A DNA stretch of 8,720 nucleotides from Nitrosomonas sp. UBA6494 (GTDB lineage: Bacteria; Pseudomonadota; Gammaproteobacteria; Burkholderiales; Nitrosomonadaceae): NCBI GenBank assembly GCA_002435335.1, contig DJMI01000146.1, positions 13,478 through 22,197 of the forward strand, written 5' to 3'. The translations under genes were made by a program, and so were the position numbers. The number at the start of each line of letters is the position of its first letter. Positions within the stretch are counted from its first letter, which is position 1. The notes under the pieces are model-generated. The model did no database searches, was not told the DNA's origin, and was given only the letters and a program-made list of their open reading frames with translations. This document shows positions 1 through 5,913 of this stretch, piece by piece.

Positions 1-819
1 ACCATGACTCACGGTATTAGAAAAAAATTCGATGCTGCCATTTTCCTGAACCTCGACATGCCACCCAGATTCGACACCAAATACTTCAACCGGTGTCCAG
101 CATCCCTGTTGCAACGTTTGCCGCAAGTTTTCGTCTCCTCCGTTAGCTACGATTAAACCGTTACTCGGGATCGTACGCACCAAATGATGAAATTGCCGCT
201 GAATCGCCGGCAAATCCGGAAAAATATCCGCGTGATCATATTCCAAATTATTGAGAATCGCTGTTCTTGGGTGATAATGCACAAACTTAGAACGTTTGTC
301 GAAAAAGGCTGTATCGTATTCATCCGCTTCGATGACAAAAAATGGCGAATTCTCATCAGGATTCGCTCCACCAATGCGCGCGGAAATACCAAAATTCTCC
401 GGTATCCCGCCAATCAAGAAACCGGGCTTCAATCCGGCAAAATCAAGTATCCATGCCAGCATGGAACTGGTAGTCGTTTTACCGTGAGTCCCAGCAACCG
501 CCAACACCCAGCAATGCCTCAGAACATTTTCGTATAGCCATTGCGGGCCGGAAATATATGGAAGATTCCGATTGAGAATTTCTTCCATCAACGGATTGCC
601 ACGCGTAACCACATTGCCGATTACAAACGCATCCGGATGCAATGAAATCTGATCCGGGGAATAACCGGAAATCAACTCGATTCCCAACGATTCCAGTTGC
701 GAGCTCATCGGTGGATACACATCTTGATCGCAACCGGTTACGCGATGACCGGAGGCACGCGCAATTGCCGCAATGCCTCCCATAAATGTGCCGCAAATGC
801 CAAGGATATGAATATGCAT
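1..819 (-). CDS. mpl: UDP-N-acetylmuramate:L-Ala-gamma-D-Glu-meso-DAP ligase Mpl (N-terminal 273 codons; runs off the left edge)
   Basis: Mpl is a cytoplasmic Mur-family ligase. It joins the recovered tripeptide L-Ala-D-Glu-mDAP to UDP-MurNAc using ATP, returning recycled peptidoglycan to precursor synthesis. The translated N-terminus, MHIHILGICGTFMGG, is near-identical to the E. coli protein as I recall it and fixes the start, although no clear Shine-Dalgarno sequence precedes it. The ATP-binding loop GTHGKTTT is at residues 110-117, and the central domain carries FFVIEADEYD, FFDKRSKFVHY and NNLEYDHADIFPDLPAIQ. The frame stays open to base 1, so 273 of about 457 residues are present and the C-terminal Mur domain is outside the window. 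It is divergent from gluQ. What is seen is the full N-terminal and much of the central domain; the mDAP specificity is inferred from the close match to Mpl rather than MurC. Confidence 0.96.
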   Translation of the reverse strand, partial: MHIHILGICGTFMGGIAAIARASGHRVTGCDQDVYPPMSSQLESLGIELISGYSPDQISLHPDAFVIGNVVTRGNPLMEEILNRNLPYISGPQWLYENVLRHCWVLAVAGTHGKTTTSSMLAWILDFAGLKPGFLIGGIPENFGISARIGGANPDENSPFFVIEADEYDTAFFDKRSKFVHYHPRTAILNNLEYDHADIFPDLPAIQRQFHHLVRTIPSNGLIVANGGDENLRQTLQQGCWTPVEVFGVESGWHVEVQENGSIEFFSNTVSHG

Positions 820-861
820 GATCGAATGCAGGAAAATTTTGCTTAAGAATAGTGCAGAAAC

Positions 862-870
862 TGCTATATT
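862..870 (+). promoter_or_regulatory. Candidate extended -10 for gluQ
   Basis: TGCTATATT on the plus strand has the TGn extension followed by a 5/6 match to TATAAT. A TTGCTT at 839-844 lies 20 bases upstream of the hexamer, too far for a good -35, so the extended element would have to compensate. It overlaps the region of the opposing mpl promoter. The call rests on motif matching only. Confidence 0.3.
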
Positions 871-883
871 TCTTTTTGCTTAC

Positions 884-910
884 ATTATAGACCATTAACC
901 AAAATCCCAA
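884..910 (-). promoter_or_regulatory. Candidate sigma70 promoter for mpl
   Basis: On the minus strand a perfect TATAAT box occupies 889-884. The best -35 candidate is TTGGGA at 910-905, with a short 15-base spacer. Initiation near 877 would give an mpl leader of about 58 bases. The -10 is convincing; the -35 is weak and lies next to the gluQ start codon. Confidence 0.4.
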
Positions 911-920
911 TGTCGGTTTT

Positions 921-1814
921 ATGCAAAGCAGCACCACACTCTCTCCGTTATACCGCGGACGATTTGCACCCTCCCCGACCGGACCGCTACATTTCGGTTC
1001 GCTGGTAGCAGCAGTCGGCAGTTATCTGGATGCCAAACATCACGGTGGTGAATGGCTGATCAGAATCGAAGACATTGATACCCCACGAACCATTCCTGGT
1101 GCAGCGGATGCCATTTTGCATGCCCTGGAAGCACTGGGCATGGAATGGCAAGGAAGCGTTGTTTATCAGAGTCAACGCACGGCCATTTATCAAGATGCGT
1201 TGCACCGGCTGCAGCAACTAGGATTTGTCTATCCATGCACCTGTACCCGCAAGGAAATTGCTGACTCCAGTATCGCCGGCATTAGCGGCCCGATTTATCC
1301 GGGCACATGCCGCCATAAATCAACGGCAAAAGACAAAACTCACGCTTTGCGTATCAAAGCAAGCGAAATGTTTATTCAGTTTCAAGACAGCGTAATGGGA
1401 TCTTATCAGCAGCAACTTGCTCGAGATATCGGTGATTTTGTCATCCGGCGCGCGGACGGCATTTATGCCTATCAGCTTGCTGTCGTGGTGGATGATGCCG
1501 TTCAAGGAATTACTCATGTCGTACGCGGAGCTGATTTACTCGATTCGACGCCTCGTCAGATTTTTTTGCAACAGCTATTAGGCTATCCCAGCCCGCACTA
1601 TCTACACCTCCCTGTTGTCACCAATGCGGCTGGCGAAAAACTCAGCAAACAAACCAATGCAGCAGCAATTGACCTTAGTAGTGCGCTACCACAATTAGTG
1701 GCAGCAGTGCGCTTTCTCGGTCAGGAGCCGCCCAATGAAATACTGGATGGTGATATCGCAGCTTTTTGGTCATGGGCAATACCGAATTGGAACATATCAT
1801 CAATTCCGCGTTAA
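921..1814 (+). CDS. gluQ: Glutamyl-queuosine tRNA(Asp) synthetase GluQ
   Basis: GluQ (YadB in E. coli) is a truncated GluRS paralogue. It activates glutamate and attaches it to the queuosine base at position 34 of tRNA-Asp, not to the tRNA 3' end. The 297-residue protein has the class I catalytic core GRFAPSPTGPLHFGSL (HIGH-equivalent HFGS at 24-27), LIRIEDIDTPR, the VVVDDAVQGITHVVRGADLL region, and the KMSKS-equivalent KLSKQ at 240-244. The zinc-site residues C106, C108, Y126 and C130 follow the E. coli pattern CxC...Yx3C. There is no anticodon-binding C-terminal domain, which is the mark of GluQ versus GltX, and the length is close to the family's usual 290-310. No strong ribosome binding site precedes the ATG; the start is supported by the conserved motif beginning about 13 residues in. 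The usual neighbour dksA is absent here. Confidence 0.96.
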   Translation: MQSSTTLSPLYRGRFAPSPTGPLHFGSLVAAVGSYLDAKHHGGEWLIRIEDIDTPRTIPGAADAILHALEALGMEWQGSVVYQSQRTAIYQDALHRLQQLGFVYPCTCTRKEIADSSIAGISGPIYPGTCRHKSTAKDKTHALRIKASEMFIQFQDSVMGSYQQQLARDIGDFVIRRADGIYAYQLAVVVDDAVQGITHVVRGADLLDSTPRQIFLQQLLGYPSPHYLHLPVVTNAAGEKLSKQTNAAAIDLSSALPQLVAAVRFLGQEPPNEILDGDIAAFWSWAIPNWNISSIPR

Positions 1815-1871
1815 AATTTGGAATTTTATGTTAGTCTGTTCGACATAAATGCCCATGAAAATATAGCCGGT

Positions 1872-1877
1872 AAGGAG
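1872..1877 (+). promoter_or_regulatory. Shine-Dalgarno AAGGAG that fixes a GTG start
   Basis: AAGGAG lies 5 bases before the GTG at 1883. It supports this non-ATG start for the flavoprotein gene, placing the first dinucleotide-binding strand about 14 residues from the N-terminus, as expected for the fold. Confidence 0.7.
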
Positions 1878-1882
1878 ATACC

Positions 1883-3049
1883 GTGGCTTTTTTGCCGTTT
1901 AACATAACTCAAAAAAAGAAAATCAATGTCATCATCGTCGGTGGAGGATATGCCGGACTTGCGGCTTTGACCAACCTGCTGCAATTTGCCCCAGATACAT
2001 CCGTAACACTGATCGACCCAAACGAGCACCACCTTAAAATCACGCATTTACATGAAACATTTCGATATCCCCTTGCGGATCTCTTGGTGCCATTTGCGGA
2101 TATCTGCAAACGCTTTGAATGCCGGTTCATTCAAGCAGCCGTAGCGCTGGATCAGGAAAATTTAGCGACCTATCAGAACAGTAAGCAACTGACTGTCAAC
2201 GGAGAAGTACTGGATTTTGACTATCTGATCGTTGCCACCGGTTGTAACAACAACGATTCAGAAAATGAAAGTAGCGATGAAATATTGCACTTGTCTGATT
2301 TCACTCAATCCAGTGGTGCCGAGCTGATGACTCGATTGCTAGCGCAAAACGATTCTACATCAGAACAAATTATTTCTGTAATTGGCGGCGGTGCGACAGG
2401 TATTCAATTTTTGTTTGAAATACACCAATTTCTCAATCGCATTAAACATAAAGCGAAGTTACGCTTAATTCACTCAGCAGCGCATGTTTTGAATCAATTT
2501 CCGGATGGTTTTGCAACTTATACCGAAAATCGTATGCGCGAATTGGACATTGCCTTTGTTTCCAATACCTACTTCCGTAAACAGCAAGCTGGAAAGATTC
2601 TATTAAGCGAAAAAGCAACCGAAAAACCTTTTGAACTACCTTCAAATCTGGCATTATTGTTTTTAGGAAAAAAACAACAAAATATTTTTACAGCAAATGC
2701 GTTCGGGCAAATCATCGTTAATAAGTTGTCGTTACCCAATATTTTTACAGCCGGCGATTGCTCTTATTATCATTCGCTAGGATCGAATTCTTTTTCAGCG
2801 CAATCCGCGGTGCGTAAAGGCAAATTGGTGGCACGCAATATCCTCCGGCACGCCGGATTTCCCGGACTGCTGGAACCTTATCTCCATCAGGATCTAGGTT
2901 ATATCGTCAATCTAGGTGCCTCCGATGCCGTCGGGTGGCTGGCTGCGGAAGGCAATTTGGTCACAGGAATTTCTGCCTTGACCGTCAAAGAAATCGTGGA
3001 AACGCAATATGATCTATTGCTTGCAGGAATCGATACATATTTGGTTTAA
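1883..3049 (+). CDS. NDH-2-like FAD-dependent NAD(P)H oxidoreductase
   Basis: A 388-residue two-dinucleotide-fold flavoprotein (Pyr_redox_2 family, nearest type II NADH dehydrogenases). The FAD-binding loop VGGGYAGL is at 19-26 with the acidic strand end LID at 43-45. DYLIVATG is at 113-120, the NAD(P)H-binding loop VIGGGATGIQF at 166-176, and the second FAD motif NIFTAGDCS at 286-294. Type II enzymes pass electrons from NADH to quinone without pumping protons. Two residues typical of them differ: the Glu after the second glycine loop (GVE) is Q175, and the quinone-site AQxAxQ reads AQSAVR, giving R311. I see no obvious C-terminal membrane helix. It may therefore use another acceptor; substrate and partner are unknown. 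It starts at GTG, 68 bases after gluQ, and is followed after 23 bases by the SRPBCC gene, so it probably heads a three-gene operon ending in a LOV photoreceptor. Confidence 0.85.
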   Translation: MAFLPFNITQKKKINVIIVGGGYAGLAALTNLLQFAPDTSVTLIDPNEHHLKITHLHETFRYPLADLLVPFADICKRFECRFIQAAVALDQENLATYQNSKQLTVNGEVLDFDYLIVATGCNNNDSENESSDEILHLSDFTQSSGAELMTRLLAQNDSTSEQIISVIGGGATGIQFLFEIHQFLNRIKHKAKLRLIHSAAHVLNQFPDGFATYTENRMRELDIAFVSNTYFRKQQAGKILLSEKATEKPFELPSNLALLFLGKKQQNIFTANAFGQIIVNKLSLPNIFTAGDCSYYHSLGSNSFSAQSAVRKGKLVARNILRHAGFPGLLEPYLHQDLGYIVNLGASDAVGWLAAEGNLVTGISALTVKEIVETQYDLLLAGIDTYLV

Positions 3050-3072
3050 TCAACACATGCAGGAGGCGCATA

Positions 3073-3552
3073 ATGCTTGGTTTGTTCAAAGATAGCCCTG
3101 TTATCGGTAAAGCCAGCGCAATCATTAAAGTCTCATCAAATCAGCTTTTCAATTTTATCGGCAACGATTTGATGACCAATTATCCTCGATGGTCGCCTGA
3201 AGTTAAGGAATTTGAAAAGCTAACTGATGGACCAGTTAAGCTGGGAACCATCTGTCGGCAAGTTCGTATCGATCAGGGCAATCGCTCCGAATCGACATTC
3301 AAAGTGAATGTGTTCAACGAAGGATCACGAATTTGCTTCGAAGGCATCTCCAATCCCTATCGGTGTGATTACGTCATTGAATCGATCAACCCTGCAGATA
3401 GCCGAATCACTTTTACTTTCGAACTGCTCAGTCTCGATTTGCACGTAAGGCCGTTTGAGAAACTGGTTCGTATCGCTGTTCAGGATGGCACCGAAAGAAC
3501 GGTGCATAACATCAAAAAATTAATTGAAGCCGAGCAAACCAAGGCCAATTAG
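3073..3552 (+). CDS. SRPBCC (START/polyketide-cyclase-like) protein
   Basis: A 159-residue protein that looks like a single SRPBCC helix-grip domain. It has an N-terminal beta strand (GKASAIIKVSSNQLFNFI, 12-29), the segment YPRWSPEVKEFEKL with an invariant-looking W40, alternating strands to about residue 122, and a long C-terminal helix (about 127-155) that in this fold closes a hydrophobic cavity. Such proteins bind lipids, polyketides, isoprenoids or other hydrophobic ligands, or act as cyclases; nothing in the sequence tells which. There is no signal peptide or membrane segment, so it should be cytoplasmic. A perfect AGGAGG at 3061-3066, 6 bases before the ATG, predicts strong translation. 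It lies between the flavoprotein gene (23 bases before) and the LOV gene (58 bases after), which suggests co-expression. The family assignment is by sequence pattern and is less certain than the reading frame itself. Confidence 0.75.
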   Translation: MLGLFKDSPVIGKASAIIKVSSNQLFNFIGNDLMTNYPRWSPEVKEFEKLTDGPVKLGTICRQVRIDQGNRSESTFKVNVFNEGSRICFEGISNPYRCDYVIESINPADSRITFTFELLSLDLHVRPFEKLVRIAVQDGTERTVHNIKKLIEAEQTKAN

Positions 3553-3610
3553 TTAACCCATACACCATTGTCTTAAATATATTAACAAGTGAATAACCTG
3601 GAGAAAAATC

Positions 3611-4063
3611 ATGGATTTTATCGTTGAAAAAGACCCTGGATTAATCCCGCAAGTACTGTCCAAGATTCTCGATTCCTGTGTCAACGGTGTATCTCTGGCT
3701 GATCCGGATCAACCCGATATGCCTTTGGTCTACGTGAATAAAGCATTTGAAGCGATTACGGGCTATACGCTGGCTGAAACCGTCGGCAAGAATTGCCGTT
3801 TTTTACAAGGAAATGAGCGAGACCAGCAAGGCGTTCAACAATTGCGTGAAGCCATCAAAAATAAAAAATCGATTGAAGTTGTACTACGGAACTATCGCAA
3901 AAATGGTGAGTTGTTCTATAACCATTTATTGATATCACCACTTTTTGATTCCAAGGGGAATTTACTTTATTTTCTGGGCGTTCAATACGATATCACACCG
4001 CAAATTCGCGCGGAAGAAGAAATCAAATCGTTAAAAGAACAGCTTGCTGCGCTTAGAAAATAA
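3611..4063 (+). CDS. Short LOV-domain blue-light photoreceptor
   Basis: A 150-residue stand-alone LOV (light-oxygen-voltage) protein. LOV domains bind FMN and form a cysteinyl adduct in blue light. The signature GKNCRFLQ (59-66) supplies photoactive C62. Other expected flavin contacts are present: N61, R63, Q66, R70, N94 (RNYRKNG), N104 (FYNHL) and Q125 (FLGVQYDI). The PAS core spans about 18-128 with YVNKAFEAITGY at 41-52. After it comes a charged amphipathic helix (about 130-149, heptad-like EEEIKSLKEQLAALRK) resembling the J-alpha coiled coil of short LOV proteins such as PpSB1-LOV of Pseudomonas putida, which dimerise. No kinase, GGDEF, HTH or STAS output domain is fused, so signalling must go through a partner. 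GGAG at 3600-3603 is 7 bases before the ATG. It is the last gene of the probable operon with the flavoprotein and SRPBCC genes. Confidence 0.93.
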   Translation: MDFIVEKDPGLIPQVLSKILDSCVNGVSLADPDQPDMPLVYVNKAFEAITGYTLAETVGKNCRFLQGNERDQQGVQQLREAIKNKKSIEVVLRNYRKNGELFYNHLLISPLFDSKGNLLYFLGVQYDITPQIRAEEEIKSLKEQLAALRK

Positions 4064-4253
4064 CTGGTGACGCACATCCTGGCAACGCCAGGATGCAACG
4101 AATGTCCCACAGAATCCCGGGAAATGCTGAATAATTTTTTATGCAAAAAATCTGTTATTGTGTTTGGCAGCAACAAACATATTGTTCCGTATTTCCCAAA
4201 TCGAATAAACCGCTGGAGTTTGCTTTGCTAATTTGGGTCCAAAGAACAACCAG
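4064..4253. other. Convergent intergenic region between the LOV and MDR genes
   Basis: This 190-base gap, the longest non-coding stretch here, separates the ends of two converging genes. It contains a perfect 9-bp hairpin (4075-4095), an AT-only dyad ATTTTTT/AAAAAAT (4134-4151), a 6-bp dyad TGTTTG/CAAACA (4161-4179) and a short palindromic TTTGGGTCCAAA (4232-4243). I see no convincing open frame or RNA gene. Its likely role is transcription termination from both sides. Confidence 0.6.
4075..4095 (+). terminator. Strong hairpin 12 bases after the LOV stop; possible terminator without a U-tract
   Basis: CATCCTGGC and GCCAGGATG form a perfect 9-bp stem with the 3-base loop AAC. It starts 12 bases after the LOV stop codon, the usual place for a terminator. 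However, it is followed by CAACGAATG, not a run of T, so it is not a canonical rho-independent terminator. It could instead protect the 3' end of the mRNA or be a U-less or bidirectional terminator. The structure is certain; the function is inferred. Confidence 0.5.
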
Positions 4254-5249
4254 CTATACCGTCATCACCAATTTACCCATAGGATGATTCTGCTCCAACA
4301 TCCGGTGAGCCTTCGCTGCATCTTTCAGTGCAAAAGCGTGCGCGATTCTCACAGTCAATTTGTTTTCATCGAATAACGCAGCACATTGCCGCAATATACT
4401 CCCTTGATGTTGTTTTGGTGCTTCCAGTTCGAGTAATACCGGCGTCAACATCAATTCATGGCTGAAACGCACATTGCGCTTCCGTGCCTCTCCCCAATCC
4501 GTCTCAGCAGCAGATTGTAAAATCGTTACCACATCGCCGTACGGTTTGACACAATAAAAGCAACTTTGCAGCACTGCGCCACCGACTGTATCAAATGCAA
4601 TATCAACCCCTTCATCAGCCGTATAGCGTTTGACTTCCGCTGTAACATCCTGCGTGCGGTAATTGATCACCCAATCCGCACCCAGTTGCTTCACAAAGGC
4701 GGCCTTTTCCTCGCTGCTGACGGTGGCAATGACGCGCGCACCCGCCAGTTTCGCCAACTGGATCGCAACATGCCCTACCCCGCCGGCGCCGGCGTGAATC
4801 AACACCGTATGGCCTTGATGGATACGCGCCCGGTCGTACAATGCCTCCCACGCCGTGATGAGCACCAGCGGTGCCGCTGCGGCTTGTTCGAACGTCAGCG
4901 CACGCGGCTTCAGAGCCAACAAAGCAGCATCGACGCAAGCATATTCAGCGTACGTTCCCTGGCGACCATTGAATCCGGGCTGCGAGAAATACACTTCGTC
5001 ACCAGGCTTGAAACGATCGACTTGCGCGCCCACCGCTTCGACAATCCCGGCAGCATCACAACCCGGGATCACGGGAAAAGTAACAGGAAAACGCTCCGGC
5101 GCAGCCCGCAGTTTGCAATCGATTGGGTTGACGCCGATTGCTTTGATGCGAATCAATGCTTGTGTATCGCAGCAGCCTCCGGGAGTATCGACCTCACCAT
5201 ATTGCAAAACATCGTCAGTTCCACCTTGGGTAAAATAAATTCCTTTCAT
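4254..5249 (-). CDS. Zinc-free MDR-family NAD(P)H:quinone oxidoreductase-like enzyme
   Basis: A 331-residue medium-chain dehydrogenase/reductase of the zeta-crystallin/quinone oxidoreductase type. It has the N-terminal GroES-like domain with IGVNPIDCKLR (38-48), where zinc alcohol dehydrogenases have a zinc-binding Cys, and VIPGCDAAGIVEAVG (60-74). The Rossmann loop HAGAGGVGHVAIQLAK is at 152-167, followed by GADWVINYR and the conserved VDIAFDTVGG. No structural-zinc Cys cluster is visible. Members reduce quinones or alkenals/enones with NADPH; the real substrate cannot be read from sequence. I place the start at ATG 5249: the in-frame GTG at 5258 lies inside the Shine-Dalgarno AGGAG (5262-5258), which is spaced 8 bases from the ATG. 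It lies 40 bases after greB on the same strand, so it is probably the last gene of that transcript, and it converges on the LOV gene. Confidence 0.88.
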   Translation of the reverse strand: MKGIYFTQGGTDDVLQYGEVDTPGGCCDTQALIRIKAIGVNPIDCKLRAAPERFPVTFPVIPGCDAAGIVEAVGAQVDRFKPGDEVYFSQPGFNGRQGTYAEYACVDAALLALKPRALTFEQAAAAPLVLITAWEALYDRARIHQGHTVLIHAGAGGVGHVAIQLAKLAGARVIATVSSEEKAAFVKQLGADWVINYRTQDVTAEVKRYTADEGVDIAFDTVGGAVLQSCFYCVKPYGDVVTILQSAAETDWGEARKRNVRFSHELMLTPVLLELEAPKQHQGSILRQCAALFDENKLTVRIAHAFALKDAAKAHRMLEQNHPMGKLVMTV

Positions 5250-5257
5250 AGCACACA

Positions 5258-5262
5258 CTCCT
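5258..5262 (-). promoter_or_regulatory. Shine-Dalgarno AGGAG that selects ATG 5249 over GTG 5258
   Basis: On the minus strand TTAGGAGTGTGTGCTATG places AGGAG 8 bases before the ATG at 5249. The alternative in-frame GTG (first base 5258) overlaps the motif itself and cannot use it. The protein therefore begins MKGIYFTQ, as is usual for the family. Confidence 0.75.
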
Positions 5263-5289
5263 AACCTTCAATTTTGTAGCAAAAATGCG

Positions 5290-5838
5290 TTATAGCGCTT
5301 CGTAACGAATTTCTAAGACTTCGATTTCTTCCACGCCTGCCGGGGTATGCAATGTCACGGTATCGCCTTCGCGCGCTTTCAACAAAGCTTTCGCCAATGG
5401 CGAAACCCAACTGATACGTCCACGACCCGGATCGACCTCGTCCAAACCGACGATACTATAGGTATGCTCTTCACCCCGCCTATTACAGATCGTCACCGTT
5501 GCGCCGAAAAACACTTGATCGCAATCGCCGCGCTGCGCCGGATCGATGACTTCAGCATTATCCAAACGTTTAGACAAAAAACGCAAACGCCGATCGATCT
5601 CGCGCAAACGCCTTTTACCGTATATATAATCGCCATTTTCCGAACGATCTCCGTTGGAAGCCGCCCATGTAATCGTTTTAACCAATTCTGGCCGTTCGAT
5701 TTTCCACAAATGATCAAACTCTTCTTTTAATCGTCGGTGCCCGGCAGGTGTGATGTAATTTTTTAACCCTTGTGGCAGTTTCGGTGAATTGTCGAGATCC
5801 TCTTCGTCTTCATTCTCTTTGGTAAACGCTTTGCTCAT
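5290..5838 (-). CDS. greB: Transcription elongation factor GreB
   Basis: GreB inserts a coiled coil into the secondary channel of RNA polymerase and stimulates cleavage of backtracked RNA, restarting arrested elongation. The 182-residue protein has the N-terminal coiled coil (about 30-98) with the tip motif GDRSENGDYIYGK (63-75). This holds the two acidic residues, D64 and E67, that position the catalytic metal. It continues REIDRRLRFLSKRL, which is closer to GreB than GreA. The C-terminal FKBP-like domain follows from about 105 (FFGATVTI, YSIVGLDEVDPGRGRISWVSPLAKALL). It is about 24 residues longer than E. coli GreB (158). The extra N-terminal part is acidic (KENEDEEDLDNSPK) and looks unstructured. 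No good ribosome binding site precedes the ATG. It sits 75 bases after the SMR gene and 40 before the MDR gene, all on the same strand. Confidence 0.95.
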   Translation of the reverse strand: MSKAFTKENEDEEDLDNSPKLPQGLKNYITPAGHRRLKEEFDHLWKIERPELVKTITWAASNGDRSENGDYIYGKRRLREIDRRLRFLSKRLDNAEVIDPAQRGDCDQVFFGATVTICNRRGEEHTYSIVGLDEVDPGRGRISWVSPLAKALLKAREGDTVTLHTPAGVEEIEVLEIRYEAL

Positions 5839-5891
5839 ATTGGTTGATCGATTGTTACTGAATGATTTGACGCAGCAAGATAGCGAGGTTC

Positions 5892-5904
5892 TGTATTCAA
5901 TACA
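5892..5904. repeat. Short inverted repeat between the SMR gene and greB
   Basis: TGTATT and AATACA flank a single central C, a 13-base dyad between smr and greB, ending 9 bases before the smr stop codon. It has the size of a small operator half-site pair or a weak 3'-end structure, but a 1-base centre prevents a stable hairpin. No regulator gene is nearby. A chance dyad in AT-rich DNA is possible. Confidence 0.3.
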
Positions 5905-5913
5905 AGTCTCACA

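Noticed and set aside
184..537. 117-codon open frame on the plus strand inside mpl
   Set aside because: It lies antisense to the well-matched Mpl frame, its protein has no recognisable motif, and no ribosome binding site precedes it.
479..937. 152-codon minus-strand frame covering the mpl start and upstream region
   Set aside because: It is a shifted frame of mpl with Cys/Arg-rich, unlikely composition; the Mpl frame has strong family motifs throughout.
1812..1828. AT-only inverted repeat TAAAATT-TGG-AATTTTA at the gluQ stop codon, considered as a terminator
   Set aside because: A stem with no G-C pair and no following T-run would be too weak; it may be chance in AT-rich DNA.
1911..1917. 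Run of seven A at the start of the flavoprotein gene, considered as a slippage or frameshift site
   Set aside because: The reading frame is intact through it and encodes a plausible Lys-rich lead into the first beta strand; no alternative frame product is seen.
2641..2700. Very AT-rich patch (about 25% GC by hand count) inside the flavoprotein gene, considered as a transfer boundary
   Set aside because: Flanking segments of the same gene return to about 40-53% GC and the fold motifs on both sides are coherent, so it looks like local variation.
3553..3583. Possible separate promoter for the LOV gene (TTAACC with TATATT)
   Set aside because: The -35 match is only 4/6 and the spacer is 19 bases; not strong enough to split the operon, though an internal promoter cannot be excluded.
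4134..4151. ATTTTTT-ATGC-AAAAAAT dyad, considered as a terminator for the MDR gene
   Set aside because: It has only A-T pairs and no GC-rich stem; recorded as part of the intergenic description only.
4566..5264. 232-codon plus-strand frame opposite the MDR gene
   Set aside because: It is a shadow on the reverse strand of a clear MDR enzyme, with no domain pattern in its translation.
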